Below are positions 48,557 to 56,080 of a stretch of DNA of 64,000 bases, in pieces (the stretch's first letter is position 1; every line of letters starts with the position of its first letter). Location: assembly GCA_965202845.1 (NCBI GenBank), contig OZ241856.1, positions 2,480,001-2,544,000 of the forward strand. Direction: 5' to 3'. This DNA is from CBDATA01 sp965202845. Lineage in GTDB: Bacteria; Acidobacteriota; Vicinamibacteria; Marinacidobacterales; Marinacidobacteraceae. Both the position numbers and the translations under genes were made by a program. The notes below the pieces were generated by a model. The model worked only from the letters and a program-made list of their open reading frames with translations. It had not been told where the DNA came from and made no database searches.

Positions 48557-50418
48557 GATGGGTTCAGGCGGAAATCGAGGCCCACGTGGAGGGCGCGGGG
48601 AGTGCCCAGGGTTTCGATCGGCGTCCGGGCGCTGATGATTTCGGCGTCCAGCAGGTTCTCGCCGGCGGCGTAGAGGCGCACCCGGTCGCCCAGGGGCAGG
48701 GCGACCCGGACGCCGACCGCGGCGAACCCGTCCATCGGCAGTTCGTTCCGGTCATCCTCGAACTGGGCGCCCATGAACCGCAGGTCGGCGTGGACGGACA
48801 CCGGGCCCTCCCAGGAAATCCCCATCGCGCCCTGGTGGAGCGGAACCTGCGGGATGCGGAGGCCGGTTTCGGGAATCGAACTGCTGGAAAGCAACCAGGC
48901 GACGAACATCTCGGTGCGGTCGTCCAGCCGGAGCCACATCTCGGCTTCGGCGCCCCGGACTTCCGCTTTTCCGATGTTTTGTCGCTGGCGGAACACGCCT
49001 TCGTCGTTCACCTCGAGGGTGATGTTGCCGACCACGTTCCGCATGGTGTTCCAGAAGACGTTGCCGCGCAGCAGGACGCGGCGGTTCGGGTACAGGTCGA
49101 TCCCCATTTCGGCGCCGTAGAGCGTCTCCTCGCCCAGCTGGTCGTTCGCCGCGGTGCGGACGTTGCCGACCCGGAAGGGGCGGTACAGCTCGTTGAGCGA
49201 GGGCGCCCGGAACCCGCGGTAGGCGGACGCCCGGAGCGAGGCCTGGGGCGTCGGGTGGGCGACCAGCGCGAGGCGCGGGTTGAAACTCGCCCTGGTCCCG
49301 GCGTTCTGCCAGAAATCCAGCCGGCCGTCGGCCAGCAATTCGATGTCCCCGGTCAGCTCCAGGCGCTTCTGGAGAAAGACCCCGGCGCGGTTCTGCCGGC
49401 GCTCCTCCCAGCTGGAGCGCATCCAGTCGGCGCCCAGCTGGAGGCCGTCGGCCAGGCGGGCGGAGAAGACCGCGCCCTGGCCGGCGTATTCGTAGCTCTG
49501 CTGCGAGGTGGGAATTTCGCGGGCGCGTCCGGGGAGGATGCGCGAGAAATCGCTGTTCAGGCGGGCGGTCTGCGAAAACGCCAGCAGCGACCAATTCTCG
49601 CGGCGGACGCCGCCGTCGAAGGCGAGCATCCCCGAATCGTTCACCTGGAGCGGGGTGCCGTTGCGGCGGTCCTCGGTGTGCCAGTTCACCGAGAGGTGGG
49701 CCGGGCCGGCCTCGAACCGCCCGTAGGCGGAGCGGAAGTTCACGCCCGCCGGCCGGTCCACCGCGCCCCGCTCCGCCTCCCGGATCCGATGGTAGCCCTC
49801 CCCGTTGAACATCCGGCCGGCGCCGACGAACCCGAAGTCGCCGGAGCGGTGGGAGACCAGCGCTTCGCCGTCGCGGATGCCGAGCGTCCCCAGGCTGGCG
49901 CGTCCCCGGAGAACCGACGGTTCCGGGCGGCGGGTGAACAACTGGATGGCGCCGCCGAGCGCCGAGCTTCCGTAGAGCGGGCTGGCGGCGCCCCGGGCGA
50001 TTTCCACCCGGTCCAGCAGCAGCGTGGGCAGGCGGTTCCAGTACACCCAGTTCCCGAAGGGGTCGTTCAGCGGAATCCCGTCCCGGAGCGCCAGCGCGCG
50101 GCTCGCTCCGCTCGGCCCGATGCCCCGCAGCGAGACGCCGGTGGTGGTCGGGTGGGAGATGAGGCTGGTGTTCCGGCGGAAGAGCCCGAAGCCCGGCACC
50201 CGCAGGAGCGCCTCGTCCAGCAGGATGCCCGGGGACTCGGCGAGCGCCTCGGCGTCCAGCGAGGTCGCAAACGCCACCGAGTCCACGATCGTCTCCTCGC
50301 CGCGCTCGGCGGTCACCACCACCGTCTCGGCGCGGGAAAGCGGGGGATCGTGGGGATCGTCGTCCTGGGCGGAGGCGACCCCCGCCCCCACCAGGAACAG
50401 AAGCGCCGTGTTCTTCAT
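48553..50418 (-). CDS. TonB-dependent outer-membrane receptor
   Basis: 621 residues with a signal peptide (LLFLVGAGVASA). The TonB-box-like segment ETVVVTAER is followed by the plug domain (ILLDEALLRVPGFGLFRRN, VSLRGIGPSGASRALALRDG, VEIARGAASPLYGSSALGGA) and a 22-stranded barrel pattern to the C-terminus (LHVGLDFRLNPS). It imports siderophores, vitamins, sugars or peptides; the ligand is unknown. It precedes and overlaps the M1 peptidase gene. Confidence 0.9.
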   Translation of the reverse strand: MKNTALLFLVGAGVASAQDDDPHDPPLSRAETVVVTAERGEETIVDSVAFATSLDAEALAESPGILLDEALLRVPGFGLFRRNTSLISHPTTTGVSLRGIGPSGASRALALRDGIPLNDPFGNWVYWNRLPTLLLDRVEIARGAASPLYGSSALGGAIQLFTRRPEPSVLRGRASLGTLGIRDGEALVSHRSGDFGFVGAGRMFNGEGYHRIREAERGAVDRPAGVNFRSAYGRFEAGPAHLSVNWHTEDRRNGTPLQVNDSGMLAFDGGVRRENWSLLAFSQTARLNSDFSRILPGRAREIPTSQQSYEYAGQGAVFSARLADGLQLGADWMRSSWEERRQNRAGVFLQKRLELTGDIELLADGRLDFWQNAGTRASFNPRLALVAHPTPQASLRASAYRGFRAPSLNELYRPFRVGNVRTAANDQLGEETLYGAEMGIDLYPNRRVLLRGNVFWNTMRNVVGNITLEVNDEGVFRQRQNIGKAEVRGAEAEMWLRLDDRTEMFVAWLLSSSSIPETGLRIPQVPLHQGAMGISWEGPVSVHADLRFMGAQFEDDRNELPMDGFAAVGVRVALPLGDRVRLYAAGENLLDAEIISARTPIETLGTPRALHVGLDFRLNPS

Positions 50419-50436
50419 ATCCTCTGTGTTCTTCGC

Positions 50437-50512
50437 TGGCGCGCCCTGGGCGATTCGAACACCCGACCTACAGGTTCGTAGCCTGTTGCTCTATCCGCTG
50501 AGCTAAGGGCGC
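50437..50512 (-). tRNA. tRNA-Arg (anticodon ACG)
   Basis: 76 nt including an encoded CCA. Acceptor stem GCGCCCT/AGGGCGC, D arm TAGCTCAGCGGATAGAGCA, anticodon loop CTACGAA giving ACG, T arm with GTTCGAATC. It lies 18 bases after the TonB receptor start, on the same strand. Confidence 0.95.
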
Positions 50513-50533
50513 GACCGGGAGCCGGGGTCGGGG

Positions 50534-50605
50534 TACCGCTACGGGGATTCGAACCCCGGTTTGATGGCTGAGAACCACCCGTCCTAACCCCTAGACGATA
50601 GCGGC
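50534..50605 (-). tRNA. tRNA-Glu (anticodon CTC)
   Basis: 72 nt. Acceptor stem GCCGCTA/TAGCGGT, anticodon stem GGTGG/CCATC with loop TTCTCAG giving CTC, T arm GGGGTTCGAATCCCC. CCA is not fully encoded (the next bases read CCC). Its 5' end overlaps the last 15 bases of the GNAT-like gene. Confidence 0.92.
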
Positions 50606-51367
50606 CCCGACCGAAGTCGCAGGCCCGAACTCTAGCACATCGTGGAGGCCGAACGATGCGGCGGAGGGAGGCCGGCCGGCGATGCCTCCCTCGTCGCGGA
50701 CCAGAACCCGGGCGCGGGAGCGTCCGGGGAGGAAGCCGCCCAGAACCAGGCCGTGGCCGATCCGGCGGTGCGGGGTCTCGAACGCCAGCCGGCGGATCCC
50801 CAGGTCCCCGGCGCGACGCGCCGCCTCCCGGGCGAGGAAGCCGACGAGGTCGGGATCGTCGGGCGGAGCGAACCACTCGGCGACTTCCGTCTCCCCTCCG
50901 AAACGGGCGAAGGCGGCGGGCGCCCCGTCCACCCGGACCGTCACGCCCTCCGCGCCCCCTTCGGTTCCGCCGGCCGCGAGCGCGGCGAAGCGGGAGCGAT
51001 GCCGCTCCCGGAGCGCCGCCTGCTCCCCCGCATCAAGAACTTCCGGGGAAGCCGTCGCGCCGGGCGGTTTCCGGAAGTGGGGCGCGAACAGCCAGCGCGC
51101 CGCCCGGCGCCACGCCCCGGGAGCGGTCGGCGCGACGTAGCGCGCCAGCGGGCCGGCGTCCTCGAAGCCGAGCGCCCGGAAGGCGCCGTGGAGCCGGTCC
51201 GCCGCCGGCAGGACCGCCGCCGCGAGCGGCGCGGAGCGGGACCACCTGGCGAGCGCCGCCAGCTCGTCGCGCCGGGACTCCCCCTCCGACCACTCGATCC
51301 GCGTCAGAAGCCTTCCGGGGTCCGCCGACGGATCGGCGAGGAGGAGCGGGCGATCCTGGAGGATCAC
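50591..51367 (-). CDS. GNAT-like hypothetical protein
   Basis: 258 residues from GTG 51367, which overlaps the PspC stop as GTGA. The C-terminal half (AFARFGGETEVAEWFAPPDD, then REAARRAGDLGIRRLAFET and the glycine-rich GHGLVLGGFLPG) resembles a GNAT acetyltransferase core, but the acetyl-CoA loop is not clear. The N-terminal half (WSEGESRRDELAALARWSR) may be another degenerate copy of that fold. The stop codon falls inside the tRNA-Glu gene, an unusual overlap. It belongs to the rhomboid-PspC run. Confidence 0.6.
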   Translation of the reverse strand: MILQDRPLLLADPSADPGRLLTRIEWSEGESRRDELAALARWSRSAPLAAAVLPAADRLHGAFRALGFEDAGPLARYVAPTAPGAWRRAARWLFAPHFRKPPGATASPEVLDAGEQAALRERHRSRFAALAAGGTEGGAEGVTVRVDGAPAAFARFGGETEVAEWFAPPDDPDLVGFLAREAARRAGDLGIRRLAFETPHRRIGHGLVLGGFLPGRSRARVLVRDEGGIAGRPPSAASFGLHDVLEFGPATSVGAAIV

Positions 51368-51552
51368 TCCTCCGGCTGCATCACGATGGCGAGGATGAGG
51401 TAGACCAGGATGCCGGGGAACGCGGCGGAGCAGACGCTGGCCAGCACGAACAGCACCCGCACCAGCGTCCGGTCCAGCTGCCACCATTTGGCCAGCCCGG
51501 CGCAGACGCCCAGCAGCAGCCGGCCGTCCCGGGGTCTTTCGAGTCGCGCCAT
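51364..51552 (-). CDS. PspC domain small membrane protein
   Basis: 62 residues from ATG 51552. LLLGVCAGLAKWWQLDRTLVR is the PspC domain core, followed by a membrane helix (VLFVLASVC and FPGILVYLILAIVM). Stand-alone PspC proteins act in envelope stress responses or as small membrane regulators. It sits between the rhomboid gene (14 bases) and the GNAT-like gene (4-base overlap). Confidence 0.85.
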   Translation of the reverse strand: MARLERPRDGRLLLGVCAGLAKWWQLDRTLVRVLFVLASVCSAAFPGILVYLILAIVMQPEE

Positions 51553-51566
51553 GTCGTTTCCCCCCT

Positions 51567-52406
51567 TCAGGAGGTTGTGATCAGGGAGTACAGGATGGCG
51601 ACCAAGCTGACCCCCAGCAGGACGGCGCCCTGGATGGCGTGCTTGCCCCGCTCCGGCTCGAACGCGCCGAACCGGGACGCCATGAAGTAGCCGCCGAGGA
51701 ACCCGCCGAGGTGGGCGGCGTTGTCGATTCCCGGCATCAGAAAGCCGACGACGGCGAGGAAGAGCACCACCCGCCAGACCGAACGGGCGACTTCCGAGCT
51801 GGTGCGCCGCCCGTAGTAGAGCAGCGCGCCGAGCAGACCGCACAGCGACGCCGAAGCGCCGATGGTGATGCTGGGCGCGCCGCCGAACATGGGGATGAAG
51901 GGGGCATACGCTCCCATGAACGAAGAAAGGAGGAATCCGGTTCCGGCGCTGACCTGGTAGATGATCAGCGCGCGCCCCGCGCCGAAGGCGTCGCTGACCG
52001 GCGGAAAGAGGTTCCAGACCCAGTACATGTTGAACAGGATGTGGAGCAGGCCGCCGTGGAGCCAGCCGGCGCTGAAGATCGCCCAGGGCTTGCCGAGGCC
52101 GAACACCGGGACCGCGCCGGCGGCGCCCAGCCGGAAGAGGGCGCGCCCGTCCGGGCTCAGGAAGTCCAGCATCCCGGACATCCCGATCCGCCCGATGCTC
52201 ATCAGGAGGGCCGCCAGGAAGAGCGCGATGTTGGCGCCCAGAATCAGCCAGGCCAGCTGCGCCGCTTCGAACCGGAACGCCCCGGCGAACCCGAACATGC
52301 CGGGGTGGCGGCGCCCGCAGCCCAGGCACTCGGCGTCCCGGACGCCGACCAGCTGGCCGCAGCCGGGGCACAGCACGGAACCGGAGCGGCGGCCGGCGAA
52401 CTTCAT
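51567..52406 (-). CDS. Rhomboid family intramembrane protease with zinc ribbon
   Basis: 279 residues from ATG 52406. An N-terminal zinc ribbon (CPGCGQLVGVRDAECLGCG, residues ~13-31) precedes six or more membrane spans. Rhomboid features: HGGLLHILFNMYWVWNLFP (the H...N region), the serine motif GASASLCGLLGA where GASG is usual (the serine is kept), and NAAHLGGFLGGYFMA with the catalytic histidine. The first ~117 residues are duplicated at 54496-54844 by the IS insertion. This copy is intact. Confidence 0.85.
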   Translation of the reverse strand: MKFAGRRSGSVLCPGCGQLVGVRDAECLGCGRRHPGMFGFAGAFRFEAAQLAWLILGANIALFLAALLMSIGRIGMSGMLDFLSPDGRALFRLGAAGAVPVFGLGKPWAIFSAGWLHGGLLHILFNMYWVWNLFPPVSDAFGAGRALIIYQVSAGTGFLLSSFMGAYAPFIPMFGGAPSITIGASASLCGLLGALLYYGRRTSSEVARSVWRVVLFLAVVGFLMPGIDNAAHLGGFLGGYFMASRFGAFEPERGKHAIQGAVLLGVSLVAILYSLITTS

Positions 52407-52574
52407 CCCGCCTATTCTGGCGCACCCGGCCCGCTCGTTCAGCACGACGCAACCACCATCCCGATCACCAGGTACATGCCCAGCCAGATGGGGAAAAGGC
52501 AGATCGCCAAAACCACCCGGAAACAGCCCTTTCCCATTCGAAGCTTCCATTCGGGCATCTCCGGAAGCTGAATT
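52058..52574. repeat. Left 517-bp direct repeat flanking the IS1634-type element
   Basis: Matches 54496-55012 at a constant offset of 2438 bases wherever I compared them. It contains the 5' part of the intact rhomboid gene and the 3' part of the small membrane-protein gene. Duplications of this length are known for IS1634 and IS1549 transposition. Confidence 0.88.
52439..52574 (-). pseudogene. Truncated 3' copy of the 91-residue membrane-protein gene
   Basis: Encodes only the last ~45 residues (LPEMPEWKLRMGKGCFRVV to VIGMVVASC) of the protein whose complete copy is at 54877-55152. It is cut at its 5' side by the left end of the IS element. Confidence 0.8.
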
Positions 52575-54495
52575 CTTGACTTCGACAGTTTTGATCGATA
52601 AGTCCTTGACTGTCAATAGCCGACATTTCTGGCTAGGCACTACAAACGTAGCCCTCTGAAGGCTACGCCGGCGGAGGTTCGGCCCTCAGGCGAGCTGGTA
52701 CGGCGTGGTCGGCAGGGGAAGTCTCATCGCGGCGTAGATAGCCTCGGCCTCCAGGGACGGCTTCGAGGGGATGGCGTATCGCTCTCCCGTTTTCTCGCAA
52801 AGCAACACCGTGCACTTGCGGTGCGCCAGCGCGTTGCGGATGACTTCGGGAGACATCCGTTCCTTCTGGAGCGCGACCCGATAGGCCAGATGGCGCACGC
52901 AGGCGAACGCCATGAAGGCGATCGCGATGTGGGCGCGGATCCGTTGTTCGGTCCAGTGCCAGATCGGCCGGACGCGCAGATCGTGCTTGGTGATGCGGAA
53001 GCTCTCCTCGACCCGCCAGAGTCCCCGGTAGTGCGACAGCACCTCGGCGGCCCGCGCGTCGCGCAGGTTGGTGATGACGCCGGCCAGTCCGTCCCAGCGC
53101 GCCGCCTCGTCGATCTTCTTCTGATCCAGGACGAGTCGCGCATCCCCTTCAACGGCGATGAAGCGCTTGGCGCCATGCTGGGACAACAGCGCTTTGGGGT
53201 TGTCGCTTTGCGACAGCTTGTCGAACGCCCGCTGGATCGCCTTGCGGCGATCGTGGGCGTCCTTGTGCGCTCGCTTGGCGGACCACGTGACGATCAACCG
53301 TCGCCCCTGGTGCTCCCATTCGTTCACCCGGCGCTCCGAGGAGCCTTCCAACGGGCCGTAGGAGTCCAGGTTCCAGATCTTCTTGCGTAGCGCGCCGGGG
53401 AGCTGGCGCAGCCGGGCGCCCACCACATAGCCGCCGCCCATCGCGTCCAGAGCCTCCAGGTTGGCGGCGCTGAGCATCCCCCGATCCGCCACGCAGACCG
53501 CCTGCTGCGCCGGATGACGCCGCAGCAAGCCCTCGAACACCGGAACCAGGCTGTGCCCCTCGTAGGCGGCGCCGGGGAACACCTCGTAGCTCACCGGAAG
53601 CCCCTCGCGGGTGACCATCAGCGCCAGCAGCACCTGCGAGTAGCGGTGCTTGCCGTCCTTGCTGTACCCCTTCTGGCGGAGTTCGTCCTCCTCCTCCGTC
53701 GCAAAGGCCAGCGTGGTGCAGTCGAAGAACAGCACCGAGACCGGATCGGGCAACACCGAGCGGGTGGCGTCGCCGACCCGGGCGCGAAGCCGTTCGATTG
53801 TCCTCGCGTCCAGCCGATCCATCATCCGGTAGACCTTGTGAAGCGGAAGGCTCACCCCGAAGTCGTCTTCAAGATTCCGCACGCTGCCGCGCTTGCTGTC
53901 CGGGTTGGCGATCCGCGCCATCACCGTGTGGAAGAGCGCGTCGTGGTACGCCCGATAGCGGGAGCGCGGCAACAGCGCATGCAGCCCCAGATGCCGGTAG
54001 ACCTCGCCGTAGACCTCATGGATCCCGGTCGTGATCGGTTGCGCTTCCTTCAGTTGCTTGAGATCGACCGGGAGGGACTCCTTGCCGTCCCCCTCGCGCC
54101 CAACGCGGATGACCTGCTCGGCGATCTTCTCGGAGGAGAAGAGGAGAGGCGGCTGGCGTTCGTCCTTGAGCTTGTCCTTGATGAACTCGCCGAGCCGCTT
54201 CAGGCGTTCGAGCTCCTTGTCGTCCTTTGCGACGCCGACGTGGCGGACGATGCGCTGGCGGACCTTGGTTCCTTTGCGTACGCCTTCGACGAGTTGTACG
54301 GAGCGCCGGGGGCTGTTGGGAGTGGACTTGACGCGAACGAACATGGGTGGAGTATAGCACAGAAGTCAAACCAGAAAAATCGCTAGGCACAACAGAGCGA
54401 GTAGCGAAAAGCTCCCTTGTTTCAGAACATGTTTGTTTTCAACAGCTTCCCGATCCGACGCTCCGACCGAAATCGGGCTCAAACTGTCAAAGTCG
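52575..54495 (-). mobile_element. IS1634-family insertion sequence
   Basis: About 1921 bp with short terminal inverted repeats (left GACTTCGACAGTTTT, right inverted GACTTTGACAGTTTG). It contains one transposase gene and lies between 517-bp direct repeats. Length, transposase type and long target duplications all fit the IS1634/IS1549 group. The exact ends are uncertain by a few bases. Confidence 0.88.
52686..54344 (-). CDS. IS1634-family transposase
   Basis: 552 residues, full length. The N-terminus RVKSTPNSPRRSVQLVEGVR is typical of the IS1634/IS1549 group. Catalytic residues lie in VLFFDCTTLAFATEEED (Asp), AVCVADRGMLSAANLEAL (Asp) and YRGLWRVEESFRITKHDL (Glu, in the YREK-like position). 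The frame is intact, so the element may be active. Confidence 0.93.
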   Translation of the reverse strand: MFVRVKSTPNSPRRSVQLVEGVRKGTKVRQRIVRHVGVAKDDKELERLKRLGEFIKDKLKDERQPPLLFSSEKIAEQVIRVGREGDGKESLPVDLKQLKEAQPITTGIHEVYGEVYRHLGLHALLPRSRYRAYHDALFHTVMARIANPDSKRGSVRNLEDDFGVSLPLHKVYRMMDRLDARTIERLRARVGDATRSVLPDPVSVLFFDCTTLAFATEEEDELRQKGYSKDGKHRYSQVLLALMVTREGLPVSYEVFPGAAYEGHSLVPVFEGLLRRHPAQQAVCVADRGMLSAANLEALDAMGGGYVVGARLRQLPGALRKKIWNLDSYGPLEGSSERRVNEWEHQGRRLIVTWSAKRAHKDAHDRRKAIQRAFDKLSQSDNPKALLSQHGAKRFIAVEGDARLVLDQKKIDEAARWDGLAGVITNLRDARAAEVLSHYRGLWRVEESFRITKHDLRVRPIWHWTEQRIRAHIAIAFMAFACVRHLAYRVALQKERMSPEVIRNALAHRKCTVLLCEKTGERYAIPSKPSLEAEAIYAAMRLPLPTTPYQLA

Positions 54496-54844
54496 GGAGC
54501 CAGCCGGCGCTGAAGATCGCCCAGGGCTTGCCGAGGCCGAACACCGGGACCGCGCCGGCGGCGCCCAGCCGGAAGAGGGCGCGCCCGTCCGGGCTCAGGA
54601 AGTCCAGCATCCCGGACATCCCGATCCGCCCGATGCTCATCAGGAGGGCCGCCAGGAAGAGCGCGATGTTGGCGCCCAGAATCAGCCAGGCCAGCTGCGC
54701 CGCTTCGAACCGGAACGCCCCGGCGAACCCGAACATGCCGGGGTGGCGGCGCCCGCAGCCCAGGCACTCGGCGTCCCGGACGCCGACCAGCTGGCCGCAG
54801 CCGGGGCACAGCACGGAACCGGAGCGGCGGCCGGCGAACTTCAT
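54479..54844 (-). pseudogene. Truncated 5' copy of the rhomboid gene
   Basis: Identical start to the intact gene (MKFAGRRSGSVLCPGCGQL), running to LGKPWAIFSAGWL and then into the IS end (PTLTV, stop). It keeps the zinc ribbon and first membrane helix but none of the catalytic part. If translated it would be a ~121-residue membrane stub. Confidence 0.85.
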
Positions 54845-55012
54845 CCCGCCTATTCTGGCGCACCCGGCCCGCTCGTTCAGCACGACGCAACCACCATCCC
54901 GATCACCAGGTACATGCCCAGCCAGATGGGGAAAAGGCAGATCGCCAAAACCACCCGGAAACAGCCCTTTCCCATTCGAAGCTTCCATTCGGGCATCTCC
55001 GGAAGCTGAATT
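54496..55012. repeat. Right 517-bp direct repeat flanking the IS1634-type element
   Basis: Second copy of 52058-52574. It carries the 5' part of the rhomboid gene (now truncated) and the 3' part of the intact small membrane-protein gene. Just past the end, the right copy reads GAATTTCTT and the left GAATTCTT, so the true duplication could be 3 bases longer with one indel. Confidence 0.88.
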
Positions 55013-55152
55013 TCTTCGGGAAAATCAATTTTTATTCTCGCGATGCGGTCGCACAGCAGCAGGTGCAACGCGGTGGCAAGAAACAGGACGAGGCCCGTGG
55101 GATAAGACGAATCCGCCCGCGCCGCCAACGCAAGCAGAAACGGAACGCCCAC
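54877..55152 (-). CDS. 91-residue membrane protein, unrecognised
   Basis: Two membrane helices flank a charged loop: VLFLATALHLLLCDRIARI, then DFPEEIQLPEMPEWKLRM, then CFRVVLAICLFPIWLGMYLVIGMVV. No family is recognised. It follows the transposase-derived gene by 15 bases and before the IS insertion preceded the rhomboid gene, so the original order was this gene, rhomboid, PspC, GNAT-like. Confidence 0.7.
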   Translation of the reverse strand: MGVPFLLALAARADSSYPTGLVLFLATALHLLLCDRIARIKIDFPEEIQLPEMPEWKLRMGKGCFRVVLAICLFPIWLGMYLVIGMVVASC

Positions 55153-55167
55153 GAATCGTTTCCCCGG

Positions 55168-55689
55168 TCAGCAGGTCAGCACCATGACGATCACGAGCAG
55201 AAGCAGGCCGACGGCCACGACGCACCCGCAACCGGGGATGCCCTCCGCAGCCGCCGCCTTGCGCCGTCGTCGCGCCTCGTCGGGGAACAGCGTTTCGGAG
55301 GCGCCGCCGCCGGAGCGGGGCGGCAGGGTGTAGGGGGGCGGACGGAGCGGGCGGGACGGCGGTTCCGGATCCTCCGCGGGCTCCTCGGGCCGAAGGGCCT
55401 CCTGCCAGGGCGGGACGACCGGGACGATCCTTCCGGCGGGCAGGCGGATCCGCGGAATCCGGACCTCCAGCTCGCACTCGTGCTGGAAGAAGCTGGAGTG
55501 CGGAACGCGCCGGGTCTCGACGTCGTGGACCGGGTACTCGCCCGGACGCTCCCCGTGGGTGAAGCGGGCGCCGTCCCGGAAATCCAGGTGGATGGTCAGC
55601 CTGCCCCGGGTTTCGTCGAACTCGACGCGCTTGACGAACCAGGGGTCCGAAACGCCGAGCGCCGACTGGAACAGTCCGTGTTCCGTCAT
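55168..55689 (-). CDS. ISL3 transposase N-terminal domain fused to a membrane tail
   Basis: 173 residues. Residues ~5-96 (LGVSDPWFVKRVEFDE, DFRDGARFTHGERP, FFQHECELEVRIPRIRL) align without gaps to the first ~95 residues of the ISL3 transposase at 12925-14166; about 51 of 91 positions are the same by eye. There is no DDE core. Instead a proline-rich linker and a basic stretch (EARRRRKAAAAEG) lead to one C-terminal membrane helix (CVVAVGLLLLVIVMVLTC). The frame is clean and sits tightly between two other membrane-protein genes, which suggests domestication rather than decay. Function unknown. Confidence 0.72.
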   Translation of the reverse strand: MTEHGLFQSALGVSDPWFVKRVEFDETRGRLTIHLDFRDGARFTHGERPGEYPVHDVETRRVPHSSFFQHECELEVRIPRIRLPAGRIVPVVPPWQEALRPEEPAEDPEPPSRPLRPPPYTLPPRSGGGASETLFPDEARRRRKAAAAEGIPGCGCVVAVGLLLLVIVMVLTC

Positions 55690-55693
55690 CCTC

Positions 55694-56053
55694 TCACCGC
55701 ACCAGGTCCGGCCAGCGGGTGCGCGCCAGCCGCCGAGCGGCGGCGTGGACAGCCTCGAAGTCGCCGTCCCGGGCGTCGGGACGGGCGAGCGCCGCCACCG
55801 GGAAGCGGTCGGCGTGACGCGTGCCGGCGAAGTAGTAGTGCTGCCCGTTTTCGATCACCAGCGACACCCGGCCCTGGGTGCAGCACGAAACCTGGACGGT
55901 CTCCCCGGGGAACGGCCACGCGCCGGCGACGTCCTCCGGGGCGAGCAGCAGGGGCGGCTCCTCGTTGAAGAATTCCACGACGGTCGCGATGCCGACGGCC
56001 GCCGCCATGAAGACGACGAAAAACACCGCGGACAGCAGGATGGTCTTGATCAT
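55694..56053 (-). CDS. Membrane-anchored hypothetical protein
   Basis: 119 residues: an N-terminal membrane helix (TILLSAVFFVVFMAAAVGIATVV, or signal anchor) followed by a ~90-residue domain with VQVSCCTQGRVSLVIENGQHY and YYFAGTRHADRFPVAAL. The paired cysteines may be redox-active or metal-binding, but I do not recognise the family. The stop is 4 bases before the start of the transposase-derived gene, so they are probably cotranscribed. Confidence 0.65.
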   Translation of the reverse strand: MIKTILLSAVFFVVFMAAAVGIATVVEFFNEEPPLLLAPEDVAGAWPFPGETVQVSCCTQGRVSLVIENGQHYYFAGTRHADRFPVAALARPDARDGDFEAVHAAARRLARTRWPDLVR

Positions 56054-56080
56054 GGTCCGTTCCTCCGGTTCAAGGGGGAA

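Noticed and set aside
50437..50605. tRNA-based integration site for the neighbouring elements
   Set aside because: No integrase gene and no repeated tRNA 3' end were found in the window.
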